From the NCBI GenBank assembly GCA_900239685.1, contig OENT01000269.1, forward strand, positions 1 to 64,000: a DNA stretch of 64,000 nucleotides, in the 5' to 3' direction. The DNA is from Rotaria macrura (Eukaryota; Rotifera; Eurotatoria; Philodinida; Philodinidae). Under the pieces are notes generated by a model, which did not search any database, was not told where the DNA came from, and worked only from the letters and a program-made list of their open reading frames with translations. Shown here one piece after another: positions 50,201-64,000 of this stretch; positions within the stretch are counted from its first letter, which is position 1, and every line of letters starts with the position of its first letter. A program made the translations under genes and the position numbers.

Positions 50201-53200
50201 CATTAGTTGATGCTAGGTTCATGTTTTCCGAGAACTTATGATGTAGTCGGCGACTTAACATTCATTAAAAATCAATGGGATCTACAGCGAGCCTCTATTA
50301 ATGATAATGAATCTTGAGTACTAGATACCCCTATCATTTGAAGCTTTGTATTTCAGAAAAAATTCTGGCAACATTTAATTTTCTATTGATATTCAACATA
50401 ACTATACATTATCTTTTGTTATCTTGAGAATTCTATATTTTTTTATTGGAAGAATTGATACTGTTATTCAGTATGTTGAAAATCTTCGATTTCGAGAAAA
50501 ATTTCTACTTCGTTCATAAAAGCTGATCGATCTTCTTTTCTCGATATACATACATTTGTTCGAAAGTCTAGTGCAAAGATAACATTGAAGTGCGTCTAGC
50601 GTTAATCATACTAGATACCAGATAATATGAAGAGAACCGATGTTCGTCCCCTGAGACTTTGCTAAGTCATTTTTTCACAATTAAAAGATTTTAGTATAAA
50701 TTTAAAATGACCTTTCAATTTATTTCTCTTGAATAGAAGAACAAATTTCATCTCGTACGACATTATCTGACCAGTATCTACATATGATGTTAGAGCATTC
50801 TTCACGTTTCAATAATACTGATAATGATTCAACCATTGAAGACGCATATCGTCATGTATTATTCTATTTGATTGAGACATTATCAAAAACATCCGATACT
50901 AATTTTTGTCATTTAACATGTTCATTATTACAAACATGTTCCGTTGAATTACCAGTACAACCATTGAAAATGACGCCATTAGTTTGGTATGTATGGTTAC
51001 GTTGTTCAACACATATGATTAATATTCTTAATCGTACACGTTCAATGGAATTAAATAATCAACAACAAGAAACAACGATTGAACTATTACTACAACCATT
51101 GTCATTCGGTGATTGTGAACGACTTGATTATTCTTATGCATTATCATGGACACAGTTATTTAAAGCATTATGTCGTTTCATGATACTTGATGGTAAACAA
51201 TTGATTCATCTATATAGCGATTTATTTCGACATGCATCGGTTTTTCAACAAGCTATGAATGATCAACATTTATTCGGATTTCTACTGACAATAATAAAAT
51301 GTTTATTAAAAACTTTCACAGATGTTGATTCAACAAATATAACAAAACGTTCATCATCTTCAATAGAACTTTGCTATACACAATTTTCATTAATAATCAA
51401 TTCTATTTTAGAACGTTTATTATTAAAAGATGAAAATTATCCACAATGGTTACTTGTTTGTTCTTGTTTATTAATATCAAATACAAGTTCAACAAATGAA
51501 CAATCAAAATCAATTGTATTTACACATGTACGTGATCTTATTGTAGATTTATTTAATTTATGTAAAACATGTTCACAATTAGAAATTATTTTAACTAATT
51601 TACAACATATTCAATCTTTTCTTGTCTCATATGAACAAATAATAGTAACAACAACAACGATACGAATTAATAAACAACAACAACAACCATCAGATAATGT
51701 CATATTAAATAAAATTCTATTAACAATACAATCACTATTTGAATCATCAAATGGTTTATCTCTTTTACAAATTAGTTATCCATTATTCATATTTACTTTT
51801 CAACATAGTAAAACAATAATTAGAAATAAAGCTAGAAAATGTTGGAATGAAACATTCGGACGTTTAAAATTTATTGTTTATCCAAACGAATTTAGGTAAA
51901 TAGAACATTTCATTAGTATTCTTTATGTTTTTTTCAATATACTAATGAATCATCGTCAATATCAAGGGAAGACAACTTGATTGTCATTGACGACTTGCAA
52001 CTTGTTTTTCTTTTCACTATTAGATTATACAATCATGTTTGATCAGAGAATCCATTTTCATGACTGTAATCAGCTTTTCATTCAATTGAGAATGTTTGAA
52101 AATTTTATAAGAAATTATTCTATCTTAGATTTGTTTCCTACTATGCGCATAATTCATTTCGATCTCTACGATAAAATAGGTTTCAATACTAAAACAATGA
52201 AATAGTTAGACGAGTTGTTACATGTAAATTTTGTCATGTTCTATTATGAACGATAAACTTCGATGATAATTTAACTAATGTATGAGATTATCCCAAAGTT
52301 CATTAAATAACTTCCATTTAATGGAAGAATTTTATTCAGTAAAAAGTTAATGTTTAACATATTCATTTAGAGCGTGCCTTCGAGATCTTAAAGATAAAGA
52401 ACACTTATTATTACCTTGTTTTCTTGCTGATCACGATAATAGTAATTCAACTGGCAGTGGACTATTACCAAGTAGTACCGATGAAAGTCAATTATCTCAA
52501 AAAGTTGATATTGTAACACCATTAATCAATACTGTTCAACATGTATCATCGTCTGAACGTAGTCATTCACCACATTTACCAACACTTCGTTCGAAAAATA
52601 ACAATCAAATGGAATCGAAATCCATATCAATAAAACCCGCTAATAATCAGCACAATGAATCAGACTCGCCTATTCTTATTAATACTCGTATGTCTTCAAC
52701 AAGTACGTGTCTGACGGAAAAACAAAAAGAAAAATTACGTACACATCGTGATATACCATTGTTATGTGATGACAATAGTAATACACAATCATTATCCAAT
52801 ACTATGGATTCACCGATCATTGAAAGTATGATGACAACATATCAACTTCGTAATGCGATTAACGATAATCAACAATCAACAAATGACAATGGTACATCTC
52901 TAGTTAAGCAATTGAATGCGAATGATCCGATGGAATCATCACAGGAGAATCTAACAACAATCGAAATATCATCACCACGATTAACAATAATAGATGATGA
53001 AAATTCATCATCACAGATATCAAACGATAACGATGACGATATATCCGAAGAATCATCTATTGCGAAAAAATTGCGTCGTTCACGCCGTCCATCAACATCA
53101 GCACGTAAGAGTCTAATAAATAAAACGAAAAAAACACGCATGAATCAAACGAATGAAGTGCTAGCAAGCATGCCATCAAGTTCGAATGAACCATCACCAA

Positions 53201-55358
53201 CATCCAGTAGTGAAATAGTTAAAACGCGTACATTGAAAAGTATTCTTAAGCGTCTATCGCCGACTAAACCTCGACAAGATCAAACGCGTCGTGTTGCTTT
53301 CCATGATCAAGTTAAAGTCTTATTATTTGCATCGCCATCGCGTCGTCATACTAATGGGCAACAACAAAAAAAGAAAATTTCTAATAAAGATGATTCGAAA
53401 AATCTATCATCAATATCAACTCGACGGTCAAATTCAATCAATAACAATGAACAAGTACTTCAAAATAATAGTAATAATAATAAACAACGAGCATCGAAAT
53501 TATTTCACTTCGTTGATGATTCACAAACTGAGGTAATCATTTTCGTCACATAGAAATTGACGTTGTTGCCTGTACATATTGTGAATACTATTCAATTACG
53601 GAGTGAAGTTAGTCAAGTCCGGTTGATATACTAGATTCCTGACTAGATTTACTGCACTCCTTTGTTGGCATAGATATTGTGTTGTATTAGCTTTTTACAT
53701 CAGTACATGATCTCTCAGTCACTTCGATATTATTAATTAGTGACTAGAGGTTTTGCACTGTTGTAATTTGTTTGTTGTTCATCGTTGATTGTATTTGATT
53801 GACGTATTATGTCGTTGTTTTCTGTTCATTGACATTCCAACTCACGCATATCTACGTCTATGAACATGTGCTATCTATTATGATAGTAATATTATTTGGA
53901 ATACGATGTTCAATATTTGATTGATTAGATTACCAAGAAGAGATTTGTAAAAGAAAAACTCAAAGTAAAATGAGAGATTAGCGAATGTCCTATAGCATGT
54001 TTACTTTTTGAATGAAATCTTATAAACATAAAAAAAACGAAATTTATCAAACGCAATCTAGAAAAGAATCATTTTTTCTACAGGTTTATGAAATTTTAAG
54101 GAAGAAAAACTTGAATATATTCATGTTCATGTTTTCTAAAGCTTCTTCTTACACTTCATTTATGAACTATGGACACGAAATTCATTCTATAGATGTTACG
54201 AATAAATTCTATCGTAGAGTTGTAGTTATACACGACATATTCATCTAATAAATGAATGCGTTATCTAAAAATGCCTTCGTAGACAAATAAATCACCTAGA
54301 GAATAAGTAACGTTTGATCAAGCTAGATTATAAAATAAAATCTTTTCTTTAACTTCAGTTATCTCCAAAACCCAAAAAAATTGAAAACCTACTTCCAGCG
54401 AAACCTCCTGAACCAATCTATCCAGGATTAATCGATTGTGATCGACCATTGGATTCTCTTATTCATGTTGTATATGGCGGTGTATGGTATGTATATATAC
54501 ATATGTATTTCTTTTTCTGACAAAGAAACAATAAAATTCGACCTATTTTGTATGTATTTACAGTCCTACAAATGCTATCAACTATTTTCGTTCCATAAAA
54601 ATGAATACTGTTGCTGATATTGCACGATCAACGGCTGCACAAGTTGAAGTTTATCCAATTCCAACGCCAAAATTAGCGAATATTCAAAAAGCTCTTTCAG
54701 TATATCAAGAACGTCTACTAAATTCTTCTTCACCGTTACCGATTACAAGTACACATGAAGAATCTCTTGCAACGACGTCTGAAGAATCGATTGGTATGTG
54801 GAATACATCTTTGATTAATAAATCTTTTAATGTTATTTCATTCATTTAGCAATTAATGATGATACGTTCACAAAAGAAGTATCTTCGTTACCGACAACAG
54901 CGCCAACAACAATTATGAATGATCCACATAATCCATTGTATGATGTTGATACATTAATAGATAGTCTTGAGTATGAAAGACTCTATTTAAATGATTTCGA
55001 TGAGGATGTCGCACCATCATCGACAAGTCAAACGGAGTTTATTCGTACAAGACGTCAGAAAGCTTTGGCCAATCGAGATGAACAAATATCTCCACAAAAA
55101 CGTCGTTTATCAATAGTGAATAAACAAGACGATGAAATCGACAATCAAGAACACGATGAACAAATTTCACCAAAAAAACAAACTATACTTCACATAACAC
55201 TTGGTGAACGACTACAGAATGCAGCCGATACGTACAAAGTCAATAATCATCTTCCATTTGATGCTGATTACATTGAATTAGTTCGACAATTATTTAATAA
55301 TTCATCACTAACACATCTTGAACAATTACATTTAAAAAGTTTATTTCTTGATAATTAG
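47265..55358 (+). CDS. RIF1: RIF1 (Rap1-interacting factor 1 / replication timing regulator), 1582 aa, 7 exons
   Basis: Exons 47265-48063, 49135-49896, 50737-51895, 52371-53532, 54359-54486, 54564-54793 and 54850-55358 join in frame. Residues 1 to ~910 are leucine-rich helical HEAT-type repeats; the block around 267-400 (YSIRSAAFSSWASFM, later KCRAWLILVTAYP) and the end (KCWNETFGRLKFIVYPNEF) resemble animal RIF1. Residues ~910-1290 are Ser/Asn-rich and probably disordered. Two PP1-docking motifs follow: SILK at 1197-1200 and RVAF at 1214-1217, with a CDK-type site (SPTK) between them. Exons 5-6 carry the conserved RIF1 C-terminal domain (about 1305-1390: IYPGLIDCDRPLDSLIHVV, then VADIARSTAAQVEVYPIPTPK, then KALSVYQERL). 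Known roles are recruiting PP1 to oppose DDK at MCM, setting replication timing, and steering double-strand break repair; it acts in the nucleus. It is shorter than vertebrate RIF1 (~2400 aa), mainly through a shorter disordered region. Four introns are 475-1071 bp. Confidence 0.93.
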
Positions 55359-58300
55359 ATTATGTTATTTGTTCTTTCTCCATAAGTCAGATATGAATAT
55401 TGAATTTTTTTAAAATTACTTTTCCTTTATATGATGTATTAGTAAAATGAAGTGTATATTTCATTCTCAATGTAGTTATTAGATTTATGAAAGAAACAAT
55501 AGAAGATAAAGAGTGTGATAGTACGTGTAAACAAGAGTAATTACTAATAGATACACAAGTTCGATATGTTGGGCATTCACAATGAGCAACGATGTTTGAT
55601 TTCGTTCTGCATTGAAATTAATTGATGAAATATTTATCTTAACAGAAATACTGCTGTCAACAACAATAGATCCATCTAGTACAGTCTCGAAATATAATTT
55701 ATTTGAATGTAAGAACATCTTAGAAAATTTTGGTTTATTCTTGAGCTTGATCAATCATAATCACTGTTGAACTACCATCGAGATATGTATACAAACATAT
55801 TTCAATACGGAATAATTTTCAAATCGATTGGATATTTCTACGGCACGCTTTCATTGTCCAGGAGGAAGTTCGCTTAGAGTAGATACGTATTTTCAATCGT
55901 GATATTTTCCATTACTTAGAAACTTGAAAATGAAAAGCGAACAGTAGGAATACGAATGTCAATGAATGAAACCCTCTATATGCATTGCTTGTCTATTGAT
56001 AGCTGTTGGTATAGTTTGTATTTGTAATAAGATGCTTATTTTGAGTTATTTTTAAATTAGAACTACTAGTGTCAATTCTTATGAAATTGTTTGTTGAATG
56101 TTACCTATGAGGAAACGAAGGATCAATGTTCAAACAAAATGAGATTTTAATATACTTGAATTTATTTTTTGTAAGTGGCAATGCACTTTCTTTCTACTGG
56201 TAACCTTGTAAATAATGTATTATCTGTTGTGAATCATTCTTAATTATGTAGAAATTGGAGAAAACAAATCTCAATGGCCCGTTATAAAAAACAACATACA
56301 CCTAAGTATACTATTTTCAATGCATTATGTCTTTACTTATTTTTGATTATAAATGAAACTAGATTGTCTCTTTCTTTCATTGGATTCTCTGAAATCTACA
56401 CTTGAGTGGCAATAGTCGTTGTTGCCGGTCTATGTGATTGAGGCATGTAGAAAATTCAATAAAGCATGCTTCGATTGAAATCTACTATGCTTGAATATTC
56501 ATGTAGTCAGGATATTTATTAAAGAAATCAAGTAGAAAAACGAACAGCTATCGATTGATTTGCGAGATGTGAATTCTACATAATTAATGACAAAAACAAC
56601 AAGTTTATTCTGAATCATGACTAAAACTTGTGTGTTTTGTCCTTTATCCAAAAGTCGTTCTCATAGAGAAGAAAGTGCATTTCGCATTTCGTCATTAAAT
56701 ACTATGAAAACTCGTATTTGATAAATGCGCGAATGTAGCAAGGTTAAAGTTTATTACTTTGATTTATAGAATTAATGTATACTACTCGAAAGTGTTTGTC
56801 ACTGGAAAATGTTATTTTTATTTCGCTCATGTATCAGTACGCTTTTTTACTTGTTTACGTCTGTATCTCTTGATGACTGTTTATTTAAAATGTCGATGTG
56901 TGTCACTTCCCTCATCAATTAATTTTTCTTGTATCATCAATCTCATTCGTTGGACTAAATAGGTGCGCTTATAGAATCCGTGACATACGAAGGACATAAA
57001 TACCCGTGCTTTTTTTGTACCAACACAAGTGTTATAATCGAACGTCTCTATTCTGTAGGTAAATACTAAACTTAAACTGTTTGAAAATTATCATCTACGA
57101 TTTCTAGCAGAAGTTTCGTGTGAACTACAAGGTCTGCAGATGTAGACTGAGAGAAATAAGAAAATATATTTCAATTTTTAATGTCTTAGATCACAAGTTG
57201 AGTATTTCCCATTATTATTGACTATTTTACTGGGTACACCTTTTGTTTTCGACGGATCCATGTAGGATTTAACGGCATGCAAAGTCAATGTCACTTGTAT
57301 TTAATTGTTCAGTTGTTCCTATTAGGTATTCAGTAATCTTTTATCGACAAAAGATTTGAAAGATTCACTTATTCGTTTTTTTTTGAAAACATTTTTGTAC
57401 GTAGCTTATTTTTCATTTACTGAGTAATGGATAGATATTGGGTTAGTTATTCATCGATTTACTAAGCATTAATTAAAATAGAATGATAACAAGCAATAGA
57501 AGTTTTCTATTTATCGTTAACTCCATATTAGACATGAATGATTTATGCTGACATAATTTGCTCGTACGCATTAGTTTCTTCACTGAAGTGTCACACTATA
57601 AATAATATCCATCGTGTAATGATTTTCATCTATCTGCTGATGATTTAGCACCCCTGAAATCGAATGCTTTTCTTCCAACATCGATCTTCATTATATAAAA
57701 ATACCTACTGTCGTTATTTTCATCCGCGTGTCTTCATAAATATTAAACGTTGTTTTTTCTTCTATTTTTGACTTTTTGCTTCTTCTCTTCACAGTCACTA
57801 CCCTTCTATTTATTCTCTCGTACGAAAACATGAAGTCGTAATAGGATAATGTTCATTTCTATTGTCATTTATAACAGAAATCAAATAGATTTAACTAGCA
57901 ATAGCAATCAATAAGAAAATCTAAAACAATTTAACATAGTCTAGTTTTACCGTTCATATTGTAACATTGCTTTAAAATTCAAACAACAATGAAATCTTAC
58001 TGTATTACTCTTTAATAATCAAAGATACGGCATAAAGCGAGTCGAACTATTTTCAACTAGACTCTCTTACAAGCGAACTCGATAGCATAAACTCTAAGAT
58101 TAATAGATTTAAGCAGCATCCATGTGACATCATTCAATAAAAATATGTGCTCATTCTGATTTGGAACAACCATCTGATCAAAAACATTCTATTCAGTCTT
58201 AGCTCAAACTCGCTGTATCGATACGAGTGAATTGAAACATTTTTGTACTATTGACGCAAAAACAAAATCAATGTAGACGAACATAAGTTTTGAGATGTGC

Positions 58301-61300
58301 TTTTTTTTATTATGCTCTCTATCTATACGACAAAGTAAAGATTTCCCTTAACTTTATTGAATATTAAAGCAATATCACACCCTCTTGGAAAATCGATTTT
58401 GAAAAATGCACATATTCTGAAAGCTCAAAGTGTCTTCTTCCAGATTCTGTACGATTTGTTGCATCTTGGGTGGTTTTCGGAGGTGAAAATAGCTATTTTC
58501 TGAAAGCATTAGTAGAAATATAAGAATTTCTTTTTAGCAATTCTTCTTAGTTACGAGAGTGTGACAGTAATTTAGACGCTTAGAAATGGTTTCCAGTCAG
58601 AAATACATATACTATTTTTCAATTCAATTAATAAGAGCTCTACGAAAAGTTTCCAGAATAAGATTTCTCGAAGTATTTTCTACAAAAAATAAGAGGTTTT
58701 GGGCAATTTTCAATGCTAACTTAGATTCATTTTTGCTCGTTTCGAACAGCTGTGGGATATTTTTGATTGCGGATGTCTTGAATACAACTAGACTTTACTC
58801 TCTGAGATAGCAAGAGGAAAAAATTAGCATTCCATCGATTATTGTGCGCATGAGTCAATACAAGATTTTACTGAGAAAAACATCATCTGATTGTTTATAA
58901 CAATTGATTATTCTCAATATCTTCGATGAAAACTGATCAAAACGACACTACTCTACTAAGGACACTATCCGATTCTCACCACGATCGCTTTCATCAGCGT
59001 AGTCGTTTCTGCTTAGAGTCCGTTATACATGACGAACTGGCGTTGTGAAAGGTTAGCACAGTCCTAGTGAAATTAAAAAGCTGTTTCATATTTTATTAAA
59101 TTACCGTTGATTTCCAATCTGTGAGACACTTACTATTTGTTTTTCATGTTCACACTCATTTACACATCTTACAAAGTTCTTCCTTTCTTTCTTTTCTCAA
59201 GAATACTGCTTTTTTCAGATCCTTAGGAAACGATTCCTCAGACTGTAGACTCGATAATGAGCTACTTTTTATCCTAAAGAAAAGAGGAGATTGGTCTCAA
59301 CAATTGAATATGTTTTTTTTTCGAAATTCAATTTTGTTGCTGAGATGATTAGATAATAGTGACGTCGAAAGGGCGCTAAGTTTTGAGTTATCATAGGAAA
59401 ATGTGTCGAAAATCTAAACAAAATCGAATTTCGAAAAATCGGTACATGAGTTTGTAGATACAGATCTTCTCTTTCACTTAAAACACACAATAGCTCTCTA
59501 CCTCTTCTATATTCCGAGAAATCAGTACTTCACGAGAGTCACCATTTTGAGTACTAATTTGTCAATTAACTCGTTAAAACACAAACCTTGTGAGACAGAA
59601 TTTTTCTAAGAAGTAAATTAACACAAAATACATATTGCCTGAAAATTTCAGCAGAATCGACCGCCGCCAATAACGGAAATCGATTGCCGATCGAGAGCCT
59701 CCCCGTTTAAAGAGAATATACATCGTAGAAATATTCGAATTTTCCCGTTAGTGATATTCAGTACTACGTAATTATCTTGTTGTTACTATCAATATAAATT
59801 CTATGCATGCTTCATATCACCAAATTTGAATCTATCCAACAATTTTCGTTCTGCTTTTTCGTGACAACTTGGAAATTAAAACTACATAGAGAATGTTTTC
59901 ATAATGACATGAATCAAATAGTATCTGATGTGATGTAATTTTACCTGATATCGTTAAGAATATCTTATGTGAAAAACGTTTTTCTACATATTCTATATAA
60001 TGTAAATTTCTCCATAGAGGAAAGAGATAGAAAACTTAGATTGATATCGACTGTAAAATTCCAGGAACTATATCAGCGGTAAAAATTTGAACGAAAACAG
60101 ACCTGTCATTCGTGATTTATTTACAAAGTAATTTAGAAAAATCCCGTTGTAGAAAGTGAGTGATTAAATATTTTATAGAAGTAGATCGTGTTATTTTAAA
60201 GATAAAACCATCATTAAGGTAAAATTAATTTTTTAGAACTTGCTTACTAATTAATTTCTCTATCTTTTGGATGCCTTCGTTCTATCTCAATGTGTTTGCT
60301 TTAGAAGAAAATTGGAGTTAAGTATCCTTCTACACAAAAGTGAGTGGCAAAGTGTATGAGAGAGAATGTCACGAATAAAAGACTATGGAAAGAAAAATTT
60401 GCAAGCGAAAGATATATATATATATATATTAGTAGAACATCGAACACTTTATAAAACTGACTACTAGTTATTTTTTTTTGTTGTACGTCCATTGCGCAAA
60501 ATGAAGTTCATTTTTTATTTTACACGTTACTATAAAAAATATAATTTTCTGACACTACACCGCTCTTAACTCAGCAACAGTAATAGTTGCTGAAGAATTG
60601 AAATTGTTTATGGCAGTAGGACATTCAAAGACTAGTTAAACAATCGATTAGTTAGATGTACAAGGAATTCTTTCGAGTTCTATCAGAATCTACGATGAGA
60701 AAATTTTGTTTCAGTCATACGGTGAAATACAAGAGGAAATGCTCGAAATTTAATTGATACTATACAACCTATGATTATATCTTATATTCATCAGCTTCGT
60801 TAGTGAATACTAGATATTGGCTGATGAATATCTAAAGAATAGATGAATAACTAAAGATGAAATTAAACTAAAAGGTATTTTTTAGTTAGAATTCATTGCT
60901 ATTTAAAATGCAACAAGTACAAACTAGGGAAAACTGATAAATATGATATTAAGGTGAATAGATGAGTAAAGAATGAATTCATATCGAATTACAACAATCC
61001 GATGATATTAGTTGAATCATTTTTATTTATTATTTTTCAATCGATAAAAAAGAATATATTAGTGATACTTCGATATGTTAGATATTATCAAATAGAATAT
61101 TGTGAAGGTGAAAATCTTAAAAGTTTACTATAGAAATTTTCTCTCGTGCAAAATCAAGTCAGTTGTTTGTCTCTTGAGTCATAGAATACTTTTTTTTATT
61201 TAGTCAGGGATCTTCTATTGAATGTTTTCACCATAGAAATTTCAATATGCAATCGTATAAAATAATAAAAGAAAAGTAAGTAATTGATAAAATATGGATT

Positions 61301-64000
61301 TATTCAAAACTATTTGTAATTAATGTAAACATTCTTAAACAAAAAAAAATGGATATTCATTTGTTTTTTGTTTCCTCTCCATAATCCTTTCACAGACAGT
61401 AAATAAATCAAAGATCTAATAAGAAAAAGAGGCTTCATTTATATTACAGAAATAGTGGGAAGTTTTTAATTAATGAACACATTCGTGGTGATCCATTACT
61501 ATGAAAATCACTTTCTAATATATTTTTATTATTCTTACATTCAATGTCGATGAAAATGCTCTTTTTACAAACGTCGATGCACATGGTCTGTCGCTTTTGT
61601 ATATCTTGTTGATGTTTTTGTCTAAAATAATATGTCGATCATGTGTATTGCACATCGAAAAATAGAAAGTAACAAAGGCAGTTTTTGATGTGATTCTGAC
61701 AATGCAAAATGAAAAAAAAAACAGGTCAATTATCAATACGTCGGAGAAAGTCAAATATGCTAATGAGAGTTTCTCAGAGAACACTAGAATACCATTCAGC
61801 TTTATGCGCTGGTTGGAATGTCAGTTGACTGCAAGAGCCTGAAAGATATTAGAACACACTGTAAAAACACTAGTTACAATGTAGAACCTTTTTAAGTTTC
61901 ATAGGAGCAACAAAATCTAAAATGATTCTTCACTCTAGTACAGGAACGTAGCCTTGGCTCAGAAGTCATTGTAAGACTTGTGGGAAATCATTCAGACTCG
62001 AGACGAACCCTGTATGTTTTTATGTGAAACCTTTACGATTTTGTCTCGAACTTGAGTAGTTCCGTATTTTTGATACCGAATCTGTTTTCGTTCCACGAAT
62101 CCAATAATGATTTCGTAGCAACGATTGCACCCAGATGCCTTGAGCAAGAACTATTTTAGGTTTTGAATTTCCTGTAAAATTTTAAAAGGTTTGATAGTAT
62201 GCCGATTTTTTTAGAGAAGACGGCTCTATATGACATCTGGTATTTCAAAATCTTACACTATCTTAGCAAAAATCATAATAAATTTCATTCACATTGAGCT
62301 ATGATTATTCGTTTGGCAAGCAAGAGACAAATAATCTGAATCGACAGTTGGCATATAAGGAAACTGCATATCAGCTATTAATTCTTGTTTTTCGCATATC
62401 AAATATCTCCCGATTGATGTCGAATTACGAAAAACGGATTTCAGATGTGCATTCGTCACGTTCTCAAGATTCTGACAAGCGTTTTCTTCCACTGAAAATA
62501 ATAGTCAGGTACTGAGAACGAGTGGTTGTCTTGAATCGTGACTGATACGTCTAGAAAGAGAAGACTGAGGAAGAATTTACCATGGCAAATTATCAACACG
62601 AATCCACCGAATGTATTTCATGATAGTTGCAATGATCAGTTTAATAAGCAGTTATCAATATCAGTAATGTCACAAAGCGTCACCAACGTTTATAGAAGAA
62701 AGTTGCATATTGTAGAAATCAGTGAAAAAAACCAGACATAGGAAATCATTCAGGTGTATCAAAGAAAAATGAAAATTTTCAAAGTTTAAGATGTTACTTA
62801 GAGAATTTGAATATTCGCTCAGGACACATTTGAGCAAGGTAGATGTGTCTTTGGAAATGAGAGCAACTATTTACGTGTTACTAATAATAAGTGATGTTTG
62901 TTACTCAATTATTTTTACGAGAACCCCTTAGTTATGGGAAACCTAGATTTAATCAAAAAAACCAAGGCATATACAAAAACTTAATACATAACTACTTGCC
63001 TATGAAAAAACAACGTGGTATTTTCTCATTATTTTTCTCATTAGAGTAAGATATATATCATTCGTGTCTAGATTTTATCGTATACACATGTAAAGTAATC
63101 ATATTTTGTTCTTCTCTTCTGCACACATCAGATATTTCATTAGAATCAAATAAACGAAATAAGATCGATGGATACAATAATGGCAAATCAAAGACATTTT
63201 ATTTTCTTCGTAAATATCAATAAACAGTATATTGCCTCGACATTGTCACACAAAATACAGAAAAAATCGAATGAGTATGCTTATAAACTATTTACTAGAT
63301 CATCACATACAATTGTAAAAAGAAATAATAGATAAACGCATGGTAATGCAATTATTAGTATAGAATAAGTATATCTAGTTAACACAGAAAAATTTCATTA
63401 AAAATAGCAGTTGAATAATATTCCGCATATTTGTAGTCGTATGAAATTTCTTTACCTTGCTTTTCGAGCTTGCTCATCATTGTTAAGAAATGATTCATTC
63501 TTCCTGTTATATATCGACGTTATTTATACACTTTATATATTTGTTTTTGTATATCAATCATCTGAATCATTTTTACGTACCTCAGTTTGATTTCTTCTCA
63601 ATGATACTATTCGCCTAATAGTGATTTAAAGAAGAAAAAACCGTATCGTACTGTATCAAATTGTCATAAAGAAAACCATTGCCAATTTTTATGAAGTGTG
63701 AGATGAGAATATATTCAAAGTAAGATATAAGTAATAAATGGTGATAGCACAGGAAATAATTCGTCTATGGCCAATCTCTACAAATCGAATTGATTAATTC
63801 CTATCATTAGTGAAAGAAAAGTGACTTCAAATTTTGGAAAAAAAACATCAGGAATAAATTTGCATGCGAACGAACAGAATTAGTTATAAAAAGAAGATTA
63901 TAGTCTTATTTAGCACCCTGAAATAGTAAAATTAAAGAAAAACTTGTTCACTCTTTCTCTGTAGTTATTGTATGGTTAGATGGAGCGTGACCAAATCATA
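55359..64000. other. 8.6-kb stretch without recognised genes
   Basis: AT-rich sequence with no open frame of convincing composition and no exon chain. The small frames at 58586-58810, 59121-59348 and 62294-62741 show no family motif. An AT dinucleotide run lies near 60413-60430. I found no terminal repeats, tRNA-like cloverleaf or tandem array. It may contain UTRs or the distal part of a gene lying beyond the window. Confidence 0.5.

Noticed and set aside
1..64000. tRNA genes and CRISPR arrays
   Set aside because: No convincing A-box/B-box pair with a cloverleaf was seen by eye, and no spaced direct repeats; a tRNA scan was not possible here.

Overview
The window looks like metazoan nuclear DNA, most probably from a bdelloid rotifer. 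It is AT-rich. Most introns are tiny (about 50-75 bp, GT..AG), with a minority of 0.4-1.8 kb. The genes include clear animal orthologues (CC2D1, ABCF3, RIF1) and a C4 zinc-finger nuclear receptor. The rotifer assignment is inference from gene style; the animal origin is well supported. Gene models were spliced by hand from GT/AG sites, with the reading frame checked across every junction.

Layout. 1-7000: no convincing gene; a degenerate GGATCC-rich patch near 130-460. 7001-8537 (+): short nuclear receptor, 5 exons. 8538-16747: gene-poor. 16748-23110 (+): CC2D1 orthologue (four DM14 repeats, C2 domain), 19 exons. 24151-28717 (-): ABCF3, an ABC-F ATPase, 18 exons, convergent with CC2D1. 29424-34672: a mobile-element and decay zone. 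It holds a 72-bp minisatellite, a hAT-like foldback MITE made of GATTTGG-type repeats, an ABCB (P-glycoprotein-like) NBD1 pseudogene with a palindromic insertion, and a MITE flanked by TA. 35132-37377 (-): poly-Q/poly-His protein with an EF-hand-like segment. 38038-41715 (-): predicted NYN/PIN-like nuclease preceded by four UBA-like helical repeats. 44076-45677 (+): single-exon serine beta-lactamase-family hydrolase. 47265-55358 (+): RIF1, 7 exons, with SILK and RVxF PP1-docking motifs and the conserved C-terminal domain. 55359-64000: no recognisable gene.

No operon-like arrangement is visible. The neighbours do not form one pathway: RIF1 acts in replication timing and repair, ABCF3 in ribosome-associated or stress ATPase functions, and CC2D1 in endosomal (ESCRT-III) and signalling roles. 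The most unusual items are the UBA-like/NYN architecture, the intron-less hydrolase between intron-rich genes, and the cluster of non-autonomous elements around the ABCB pseudogene.
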